A stretch of DNA of 49,630 nucleotides, taken from contig NZ_JAOARI010000023.1 of NCBI RefSeq assembly GCF_025210605.1, positions 1-49,630 on the forward strand, in the 5' to 3' direction. Numbering within the stretch: the first letter of the stretch is position 1; every line of letters starts with the position of its first letter. The notes below the pieces were generated by a model. It saw only the letters and a list, made by a program, of their open reading frames with translations. It had not been told where the DNA came from and did not search any database. The position numbers and the translations under genes were made by a program. Below are positions 39,370 through 46,474 of this stretch, piece by piece. This DNA is from Halodesulfovibrio sp. (GTDB lineage: Bacteria; Desulfobacterota; Desulfovibrionia; Desulfovibrionales; Desulfovibrionaceae).

Positions 39370-40449
39370 ATGGAAAAGGTAACGAAGCAATATGACGCCG
39401 TGGCATTATTATCCGGCGGACTGGATTCTCTGCTTGCTGTAAAGGTTATACAGGATCAGGGGCTTAGGGTTAAAGGGTTGCATTTTGTAACTCCGTTTTT
39501 TGGTAAACCTCATTTGGTACGCCGTTGGGAAAAATTATACGGCATGGAAATCGACGCAGTTGATGTTTCCGAAGAATATGTGCGTATGATGGTTGAGCGT
39601 CCTGTGCATGGATTCGGTAAAACGCTGAATCCGTGTGTAGACTGCAAAATTTTGATGCTCAGAAAAGCCCATGAGTTAATGGGTAAATATGGTGCCAAAT
39701 TTATCATTTCCGGCGAAGTGATAGGGCAGCGCCCTATGTCGCAGCGTAGAGACACTCTTAATGTTATTAAGCGTGATGCAGACGTGCAGTCAGTGCTGCT
39801 TCGTCCTTTATGTGCGCTGTGTCTCGATCCGACTCCGATGGAAGAGTCCGGACTTGTTCAGCGCGACAAGCTGCTTGGACTCTTCGGGCGAGGTCGTAAA
39901 GAGCAACTTAGGCTTGCAGAGCACTACGGCTTTACGGAAATTCCTTCTCCGGGGGGCGGCTGTAGATTGACAGAGCGCGAAAATGGTCGGCGGTACTGGC
40001 CTGTGCTTAAGTATTCACCAAAACCTTCTGTTGCCGATTTTAAATTAGCTAATGTTGGACGTCAGTACTGGTCTGGCAAGCATTGGATGGCTGTCGGTAG
40101 AAATCAGATGGACAACGAATCCCTTCTTAAGATAAAGCTGGATACAGACCTTGTTTTTAAGGTGGTTGATTTCCCTGGACCTATTTCAATTGGTCGCCAG
40201 TTTGAGGGAGCACCGTGGTCTGATGAGGTGATTGCAGATGCAGCAGCTTGGGCAGCATCGTATTCTCCAAAAGCAAAAAAAGCTGGCGTTCCTGTTCAAG
40301 TAAGTGTAGTAACTAAAGGCAAGGAGAACGAAGAAGAACGTATCCTTACTGTTACTCCATTGCGAGAAACACCAATGGGCTGGGCAGAATGGCTCTGGCC
40401 TGATGCAAAAGAAGAAATACGCGCTGAGGCTCGTGCCCGCGCGAAATAA
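39370..40449 (+). CDS. PP-loop ATPase, thiouridylase-like (ThiI/MnmA relatives), with NFACT-R-like C-terminus
   Basis: 359 residues. The N-terminal PP-loop (ALLSGGLDSLLAV) binds ATP. NPCVDCK, IISGEVIGQRPMSQ and LCLDP are motifs of tRNA thiolation enzymes, with the CxxC pair as likely active-site cysteines, and PSPGGGCRLTE adds another cysteine. Residues about 225-359 (GKHWMAVGRNQMDNESLLKI...) resemble the NFACT-R (DUF814) domain. The likely activity is sulfur transfer to tRNA or another small target; this is inferred. The ATG at 39370 is chosen over the TTG at 39316 because the PP-loop start fits, though its ribosome binding site is weak. It is divergent from recA. Confidence 0.75.
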   Translation: MEKVTKQYDAVALLSGGLDSLLAVKVIQDQGLRVKGLHFVTPFFGKPHLVRRWEKLYGMEIDAVDVSEEYVRMMVERPVHGFGKTLNPCVDCKILMLRKAHELMGKYGAKFIISGEVIGQRPMSQRRDTLNVIKRDADVQSVLLRPLCALCLDPTPMEESGLVQRDKLLGLFGRGRKEQLRLAEHYGFTEIPSPGGGCRLTERENGRRYWPVLKYSPKPSVADFKLANVGRQYWSGKHWMAVGRNQMDNESLLKIKLDTDLVFKVVDFPGPISIGRQFEGAPWSDEVIADAAAWAASYSPKAKKAGVPVQVSVVTKGKENEEERILTVTPLRETPMGWAEWLWPDAKEEIRAEARARAK

Positions 40450-40457
40450 TAGAATTT

Positions 40458-40668
40458 CCTGGATGATTCGTCAGCCTTTGATACATAGGCAGAATCAATA
40501 CTATCACATGCAGGCACCTTGCCGTTGTCACCAAAGGGGATTGAGTTGCTCCTGACGGCGGCTGCCATATCCTTTAATTAAAGGATTTTGCAAGGTCTCA
40601 TCGGTAACGGTCAATCCGGGGTAATGTTAGAGAGTCTTTTCAGTACGCTGAACAGGCTCTCTTTTTTT
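40458..40668 (+). ncRNA. ssrS: Structured RNA with 6S-RNA-like architecture, ending in a terminator
   Basis: No ORF. Complementary ends close the molecule: CCTGGATGATT (40458-40468) with GGTCAATCCGGG (40609-40620, one bulge). A second helix is AGCCTTTG (40473-40480) with CAAGGTCT (40591-40598, one mismatch). A large asymmetric bubble follows. Then comes a long terminal arm: GGCA plus GCCGTTGTCA (40513-40530) with TGACGGCGGC plus TGCC (40553-40566). The 3' bubble strand can form its own hairpin, ATCCTTT/AAAGGAT (40569-40586). This order (closing stem, open central bubble with 3' hairpin, terminal stem, about 165-210 nt) is that of 6S RNA, the RNA mimic of an open promoter that binds sigma-70 RNA polymerase. 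Primary-sequence identity to known 6S was not testable; exact ends are unknown. Confidence 0.5.
40629..40668 (+). terminator. Rho-independent terminator after the structured RNA
   Basis: AGAGAG pairs with CTCTCT, with an inner TTCAG/CTGAA helix, followed by seven T. It lies 180 bp after the PP-loop gene and directly after the RNA candidate. Confidence 0.85.
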
Positions 40669-41012
40669 ATGGTCTTTTGTTGGATGCTGTATTGCCTGCA
40701 TATCAGTGTTAATACCATGTAGGGATGAGAAGTAATAAAGAAAAAACATGCTTTTGCCGTATACCATCTACTTTCTGTAGTTATAATACATTTCTACTAC
40801 AGTGTTCATGTGGGGGAGTGTGAGAATTACTCGCTCTACAAATTTGAAGAAATGCTGTAACTGTATGAAGTATTTCTCAAGTTACTACTGCCAGTTGTCA
40901 GGTATGACAAATTGGAATGCCTAATGTGAGTAAAAAGACTTGAATGCAACAGCGTTGCGAACTACAACGGGGACAAGAAATAACAAAACTGTAAAACTTG
41001 TTGAGGTGGAAA
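40669..41012. other. Leader region of the NSS transporter gene
   Basis: 344 bp with no ORF. It contains a palindrome (40895-40910). Nothing else was recognised; no known riboswitch motif was seen. Confidence 0.6.
40895..40910. promoter_or_regulatory. Candidate operator TTGTCA-N4-TGACAA
   Basis: TTGTCAGGTATGACAA is a perfect 6-bp inverted repeat, extended by CCA...TGG outside. It sits 103 bp before the transporter start. It could bind a dimeric regulator of the GntR or CRP/FNR kind; which one is unknown. Confidence 0.4.
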
Positions 41013-42374
41013 ATGACGTCTCCTGTGAAAAATCGTGATGGGTTCGCCACTGCTCTTGGTGTTCTCACTGCGACATTAGGCTCAGCAGTTGGCCTTGGTA
41101 ACATTTGGAAATTCCCGTACATGACAGGCGAAGGCGGCGGTGCTGCTTTCCTGATCGTATATTTGCTTGCGACGCTTGTGGTCGGACTCCCTGTAATGAT
41201 TAGTGAAATTATGCTTGGTCGTAAGGCTCGGCAGAATGCCATTGGTACATGGCACAAAATTGCTCCTGGTTCACCGTGGTTCCTCGTTGGTTGTGCTGGT
41301 GTTCTGGCTGCTTTTTGTATCATGGCGTTCTACACAGACGTAGCAGGATGGGTTTTTGCCTTTGTTGTAAAAGCGGCTTCCGGTCAACTGAACGGTCTTG
41401 ACAAATCTGTAGGTGAAGCAGCATTCGGCTCCATGGTTTCTGATCCTTTCGGTTCATTAGCATGGCAGTGGTTTGTACTTGCTCTTGTTGCATTTATTCT
41501 CATCGCTGGTGTTTCTAAAGGTATTGAAAAAACAACAAAAATTTTGATGCCAGTGCTGTTCCTCATGCTGTGTGCAATCTGTGTGCGCTCTCTTATGCTG
41601 CCAGATGCCAGCAAAGGTCTTGCTTTTCTTTTTGCACCTGATTTTTCCAAGATTACTGTAGAAGTTGTACTCAATGCTATGGGGCTTGCATTCTTCAAGC
41701 TTTCTCTCGGCATGGGCACTATGATGACCTACGGTAGTTACTTCCTTGATGAAGCAGACATTCCGAAAACGACTATGCGAGTAATGCTTGCAGACCTTAC
41801 CGTTTCTATGCTTGCAGGTATCGCTATTTTCCCGGCTGTATTCAACTACGGCTTGGAGCCTACAGCAGGTCCGGGTCTGGTATTCATGACAATGCCAGCT
41901 GTATTCAGCGCGCTTCCTGCTGGACAGCTTTTCATGACATTGTTCTTCGTGCTCACATCCGTTGCCACTATCGGCGCTATGTGTTCCCTGTTCGAAGTAC
42001 CTGTAGCATTTCTTATTGAAACTATCCCTTCCTGTTCCCGTAAAGTTGCAACAATTGCTGTTGCTCTCGGTATCGGGCTTTGCGGTGTGCCTGCAACATT
42101 GTCATTCAGCACGTTTGCGGATGTTACGTTTTTTGGCAAAAACTTCTTCGATCTCTATGACTTCCTCAGCTCAAATATTCTCCTGCCAACTGGTGGCGCG
42201 TTTATCTGCCTGTTCGTAGGCTGGGTATGGGGTTGGGAACGCTCTAAAGAATGCCTTAGCAATGGTGGTGCTATTGCCAACGAAGGTGTACTCAAAGCTT
42301 GGTTCTTCCTTGTAAAATGGGTCACTCCGATTCTTGTATTTATTGTACTGCTCAAAGGGCTTGGTGCATTTTAG
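41013..42374 (+). CDS. Neurotransmitter:sodium symporter (NSS) family transporter
   Basis: 453 residues with about eleven membrane helices in the LeuT fold. Helix 1 carries the sodium/substrate-binding GSAVGLGNIWKFPYMTGEGGGAAF, which is nearly diagnostic. LSLGMGTMMTYGSYF in the sixth helix region is also typical. Bacterial members take up amino acids such as tryptophan, tyrosine or leucine with Na+; the substrate is not clear. The ATG at 41013 has GAGGTGG 3-4 nt upstream. It is monocistronic and followed by two hairpins. Confidence 0.95.
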   Translation: MTSPVKNRDGFATALGVLTATLGSAVGLGNIWKFPYMTGEGGGAAFLIVYLLATLVVGLPVMISEIMLGRKARQNAIGTWHKIAPGSPWFLVGCAGVLAAFCIMAFYTDVAGWVFAFVVKAASGQLNGLDKSVGEAAFGSMVSDPFGSLAWQWFVLALVAFILIAGVSKGIEKTTKILMPVLFLMLCAICVRSLMLPDASKGLAFLFAPDFSKITVEVVLNAMGLAFFKLSLGMGTMMTYGSYFLDEADIPKTTMRVMLADLTVSMLAGIAIFPAVFNYGLEPTAGPGLVFMTMPAVFSALPAGQLFMTLFFVLTSVATIGAMCSLFEVPVAFLIETIPSCSRKVATIAVALGIGLCGVPATLSFSTFADVTFFGKNFFDLYDFLSSNILLPTGGAFICLFVGWVWGWERSKECLSNGGAIANEGVLKAWFFLVKWVTPILVFIVLLKGLGAF

Positions 42375-42395
42375 GTCTGAGTGCTTTATCATGCG

Positions 42396-42418
42396 GCTTG
42401 AAGCTTGATGCTTCAAGC
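42396..42418. other. Hairpin downstream of the NSS transporter
   Basis: GCTTGAAGC and GCTTCAAGC form a perfect 9-bp stem around TTGAT. No T run follows, so it is more likely an RNA 3' end stabiliser than a terminator. Confidence 0.5.
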
Positions 42419-42441
42419 TGAAGAATCCGTATAGTAAAAAG

Positions 42442-42478
42442 AAAGGCTGTCCTTTGTAATGAAGGGCAGCCTTTTTTA
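42442..42478 (+). terminator. Rho-independent terminator of the NSS transporter gene
   Basis: AAAGGCTGTCCTT pairs with AAGGGCAGCCTTT (one mismatch) and is followed by T residues. Confidence 0.9.
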
Positions 42479-42571
42479 TTAAAAGCAGAGTGGCAATATA
42501 ATCGCATTACATCCTTGACGGCTCCTTGGTATGGTGGATTGATTCTCGACCACCAAACCGCAGGACGTCCT

Positions 42572-45500
42572 ATGCCCAAAAAAACAGTCTCTGATGCTGA
42601 AAATGTTACATGGTACAAAGATGCGATTATTTACGAGCTGCACATTAAATCGTTTTACGACTCTAATGGTAGCGGTAAAGGGGATATTCAGGGGGTTGTA
42701 GACAAGCTTGACTATCTGCAAGATTTGGGAGTCACCGCCATCTGGTTGTTGCCTTTCTTTCCGTCACCGTTGCGGGATGACGGCTATGATATTCAAGATT
42801 ACATGAATGTTAATCCCGACTACGGGACAATTCCAGATATAAAAAAGCTTATCCGCGAAGCACACAAACGTGATTTGCGCGTTATTATTGAGCTGGTTTT
42901 AAATCATACATCAGACCAGCATGAATGGTTTAAACGTGCACGCCTAGCTCCTGCCGGTTCTTCTCATAGGAATTTTTACGTCTGGAGTGATACTCCGGAT
43001 AAGTATTCTGATGCACGAATAATTTTCAAGGATTTCGAGCCTTCTAATTGGAGCTGGGACCCTGTTGCTAAGGCGTACTACTGGCATAGGTTTTATCATC
43101 ATCAGCCGGATTTGAATTATGAGAACCCGCAGGTGCACAAAGCCGTGTTTAAGGTATTCGACTTTTGGTTTAAAATGGGCGTGGATGGTGTGCGGCTCGA
43201 TGCTGTTCCCTATCTTTATGAAGAAGAAGGGACAAATTGCGAAAATTTACCAAAGACATTTGCATTTTTGAAAAAACTCCGTGCCCGCTTGGATGAACGA
43301 TATACGGGACGCATGCTCCTTGCGGAGGCAAACCAATGGCCGGAAGATGCTGCAAGATATTTTGGCGATGGGGATGCCTGCCATATGTCTTTCCATTTTC
43401 CGTTGATGCCTCGCATGTTTATGTCAATTGAAATGGAAGACAGATATCCTATTATTGATATTTTAGAACAAACTCCGTCGATACCGGAAAATGCACAATG
43501 GGCGATTTTTTTACGCAACCATGATGAACTGACGCTTGAGATGGTAACGGATGAAGAGCGCGACTATATGTACCGAATGTACGCGCGTGACCCCAAGAGC
43601 AGGATCAATCTTGGCATCCGTCGCAGGCTTGCGCCGCTTTTGGGAAATGATCGGCGTAAGATAGAGTTGATGAATGTAATGCTGTTCTCCATGCCGGGAA
43701 CTCCGGTATTGTATTATGGTGATGAAATATGCATGGGCGATAATTACTATCTTGGTGATCGCAACGGGGTTCGTACGCCGATGCAGTGGAGTGCAGACCG
43801 AAATGCAGGTTTTTCCAGAGCCAATCCGCAAAGTCTTTTTTTACCTGTAATTATTGACCCTGAATATCATTATGAGGCCATTAATGTAGAAACCGCGCAA
43901 TGCAGTAAATCATCTTTGTTCTGGTGGCTGAAAGGGATAATTGCAATGCGGAAAAAATATCCTGCATTTGCACGAGGCTCTGTGTCTTTTTTGATGCCGG
44001 ATAATCATAGAGTTCTGGCGTTTATTCGTTCTTACAATGAGCAGAATATTTTGATTGTCTGCAATTTATCACGTTTTCCACAGGCAGCCTCACTAGACCT
44101 TTCGGGCTATGAAGGGTGTGAGCCTATTGAACTTATGTCGCACACGAAATTTCCTATGGTGCGGACGGCAATGTATGACCTTACATTGAACCCGCATGGT
44201 TATTTCATGTTCATTTTACATAGGAACGTCGATGAGGAAGTAGCGCGGTCCGAAGTGGTTCCGACTATCGAATCTTCCACAACAGTTAATATGTTTGACG
44301 AAGACTTCAGAAGCGGACTTGAAGGTGTGCTACCAGCGTACTTTATTCGAAGGAATAAAATTATTGGCAGTAATGCAATATTGCGGGAAATCTCCATCCG
44401 TGAGGCTTTGCCGTTTGGCAGCGAAACAGAGCAGTGCTGGCTTCTTGTTGTAGAAATTCGTTTTATGCAAAAACCGCCAGAGCTATACACATTGTTTGTC
44501 AGTAGGGTAGAAGGCGCAGCCGCGACGGATATCATTACAGCTCGAACGTCTGAGTTAATCTGTGTTGTGACTAATGAAGGCGAAGAAGCTGCACTAGTGG
44601 AAGGTTTTATAGAGGGCTGGAGCTGCGATTCTTTTATTTCGCTATATAAACAGGTGAAGTCTGTTTCCGGTAGAAACGGTGTCTTTACTGTATTGCAGGA
44701 TAGACGCAGATTGCCTGTGTTCAAACATTGTCTTGGATGGTGGAAAGATTATCCTGAATCCAGTGCTGTTATCTGTGGGGATGACTTGTTCTTTCGGATG
44801 TACCGAAGGTTAAGCGATGGCATTAATCCTGATGCTGAAATGTTGGAGCATCTGTCCGTTAACTGCCATTTCCCTAATGTGCCGCGGTATTTTGGGGCAG
44901 TTAAATATGTATGTGAACGTGGTGATGAACATTATATAGGGGCGTACAGTCAATATACGCATTCTGAATCTGATGTAATGCAGATGGTCGTAGATAGTAT
45001 TACGCGATTTTATGAAGAGCGGTTGACTATTGATAGTACGATAGAGAAGGCTCCAGAGGAGCTGGACGCCGATGTGTATGAGATTGCATTTGAACGCCCA
45101 GATTTGAACAACGCAGAAGTGTTGACAGATGCTGATGTGACTGTGTTCACCCTGCTGGGGAAAAGGCTGGGTGAAATGCATCTGGCATTGGCGAGAAAGA
45201 ATTCAGGAAAGCATTTTTCTCCAGAAGCGTATTCCAAGCTGTATGCCCGTTCTGTTTATCAAAGTGTCCAGAGCGTTATGAAACGCACCATGGAGCGCCT
45301 ACATCGCAACAGAGGGAAGTTGAGCAGTCATGTTATTCCGCTGGTCGATCAAGTGCTGGAGCGTAAACAAAAGCTACTGAGTGATGCGAAGCAATTTCTT
45401 GAACATCGCTACAATTGTAAAAAAATACGACTTCATGGCAGCCTACATTTACGCAGGATTTTTTATACGGGTAAAGATTTCCTTTTTGTAAATTTTGAAG

Positions 45501-45910
45501 GGCAGAAGTACCGCTCGTTTACTGCCCGCAGGCTAAAAGACAGTGGTCTACGAGATGTGGTTGATGTGCTGGACTCATTACAGGATACCGTACTGCGAGT
45601 ATTGTATGATGCGTCGTTTATTCGATCTGAAGACAAAGAAAAATTGGAAATATGGGCTGAGGTATGGCGCAGACACGCAGGTGGAGTATTTTTGCGCAGC
45701 TATGCAGAAACAGTATCAGAAAGTAAGCTTTTGCCGGATGATGCTGAGGCACTGCGATGCATGGTTGATGTTTTTTGTATGCAGAAAAAGTTTAATGATT
45801 TGCGACAATTTGAATCTATGAATGTGGCAGAACTGGAAATAGCTTTGAGGGGCGTGCTTAATATGCATTGTCCGCAATCTGCAACAGAGTGCGATCACAA
45901 GAATAAATAA
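42572..45910 (+). CDS. treS: Trehalose synthase (TreS) fused to a degenerate maltokinase-like domain
   Basis: 1,112 residues. The N-terminal GH13 domain (about 1-545) begins WYKDAIIYELHIKSFYDSNGSGKGD and has VLNHTSD, GVRLDAV (nucleophile D210), AEANQW (acid/base E252) and RNHDE (D318). It should interconvert maltose and trehalose. The rest (about 600-1100) follows the maltokinase fold of TreS-Mak fusions, but three key positions differ from the family as I know it. The ATP-site Lys is Arg (FFRMYRR, R742), HGD is HGS (S957) and DFEG is NFEG (N974). The kinase half is therefore probably inactive. AGGA lies 6 nt before the ATG at 42572. No glgE or other trehalose gene is nearby. Confidence 0.9.
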   Translation: MPKKTVSDAENVTWYKDAIIYELHIKSFYDSNGSGKGDIQGVVDKLDYLQDLGVTAIWLLPFFPSPLRDDGYDIQDYMNVNPDYGTIPDIKKLIREAHKRDLRVIIELVLNHTSDQHEWFKRARLAPAGSSHRNFYVWSDTPDKYSDARIIFKDFEPSNWSWDPVAKAYYWHRFYHHQPDLNYENPQVHKAVFKVFDFWFKMGVDGVRLDAVPYLYEEEGTNCENLPKTFAFLKKLRARLDERYTGRMLLAEANQWPEDAARYFGDGDACHMSFHFPLMPRMFMSIEMEDRYPIIDILEQTPSIPENAQWAIFLRNHDELTLEMVTDEERDYMYRMYARDPKSRINLGIRRRLAPLLGNDRRKIELMNVMLFSMPGTPVLYYGDEICMGDNYYLGDRNGVRTPMQWSADRNAGFSRANPQSLFLPVIIDPEYHYEAINVETAQCSKSSLFWWLKGIIAMRKKYPAFARGSVSFLMPDNHRVLAFIRSYNEQNILIVCNLSRFPQAASLDLSGYEGCEPIELMSHTKFPMVRTAMYDLTLNPHGYFMFILHRNVDEEVARSEVVPTIESSTTVNMFDEDFRSGLEGVLPAYFIRRNKIIGSNAILREISIREALPFGSETEQCWLLVVEIRFMQKPPELYTLFVSRVEGAAATDIITARTSELICVVTNEGEEAALVEGFIEGWSCDSFISLYKQVKSVSGRNGVFTVLQDRRRLPVFKHCLGWWKDYPESSAVICGDDLFFRMYRRLSDGINPDAEMLEHLSVNCHFPNVPRYFGAVKYVCERGDEHYIGAYSQYTHSESDVMQMVVDSITRFYEERLTIDSTIEKAPEELDADVYEIAFERPDLNNAEVLTDADVTVFTLLGKRLGEMHLALARKNSGKHFSPEAYSKLYARSVYQSVQSVMKRTMERLHRNRGKLSSHVIPLVDQVLERKQKLLSDAKQFLEHRYNCKKIRLHGSLHLRRIFYTGKDFLFVNFEGQKYRSFTARRLKDSGLRDVVDVLDSLQDTVLRVLYDASFIRSEDKEKLEIWAEVWRRHAGGVFLRSYAETVSESKLLPDDAEALRCMVDVFCMQKKFNDLRQFESMNVAELEIALRGVLNMHCPQSATECDHKNK

Positions 45911-45929
45911 TATAGCTGGTTAGCATGAA

Positions 45930-45965
45930 AAAACGGTCTGCAAATAAAATGCAGACCGTTTTTTA
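45930..45965 (+). terminator. Rho-independent terminator of treS
   Basis: AACGGTCTGCA pairs with TGCAGACCGTT and is followed by six T. Confidence 0.92.
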
Positions 45966-46078
45966 TTGGAATAAATATTGCAAAAATATTTACAAAGTAC
46001 TGTATTGGGCAAAATATGCCAGCCAGACAAATGGCTGAAGGTTTCGCTAGAGAAAAAAAGAAAAATGCCGAAGAGTAA

Positions 46079-46441
46079 TTAGGCAAAAATTTCTTCTTTT
46101 GTTACTGCCTCTGATTTGATTCTATCAAGCAGTTCAGCGAGTGTTGCTTTTACATTCTCGCGAATGTCGCCAGCAACAATAAGGTACATTACATCATCAC
46201 CGGGTTTGAAATCACCTTCATATGCCTCTGTGATGATTCGGTAAATACCTTCATTTTGTTCAAGTTCTTTACGGATGCTTTCAATTTTATCGTAATCATG
46301 ACGAACACGGATAGCTTGGACTTCTTGCCTGTTTTTGCGAGACCAGCCGCGTACAGTGCCGTTATGAATAAGTGTCATGCCGACATTTTCGGCAAAACCC
46401 GGGTCTTTTTTTAGTTCAGCCAGAGTTCTGGTAATGTCCAT
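46079..46441 (-). CDS. MoaE-like protein (molybdopterin synthase large-subunit relative)
   Basis: 120 residues. GMTLIHNGTVRGWSR matches the beta strand and GTVR motif of MoaE. EAYEGDFKPGDDVMYLIVAGDIRENVKATLAELLDRIKSEAVTKEE matches its second half, with lysines where the active-site lysines of MoaE lie. It is shorter than E. coli MoaE (150), and the RAP-WKKE signature is replaced by SEAVTKEE. It may be a real molybdopterin synthase subunit or a paralogue with another job. The ATG at 46441 has GGAGG 5 nt upstream. No other moa gene is nearby. Its start is only 33 bp from that of the divergent TPR gene. Confidence 0.7.
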   Translation of the reverse strand: MDITRTLAELKKDPGFAENVGMTLIHNGTVRGWSRKNRQEVQAIRVRHDYDKIESIRKELEQNEGIYRIITEAYEGDFKPGDDVMYLIVAGDIRENVKATLAELLDRIKSEAVTKEEIFA

Positions 46442-46474
46442 AAGTCCTCCCAAAAGTAATGGTGAAAGGTAGAT

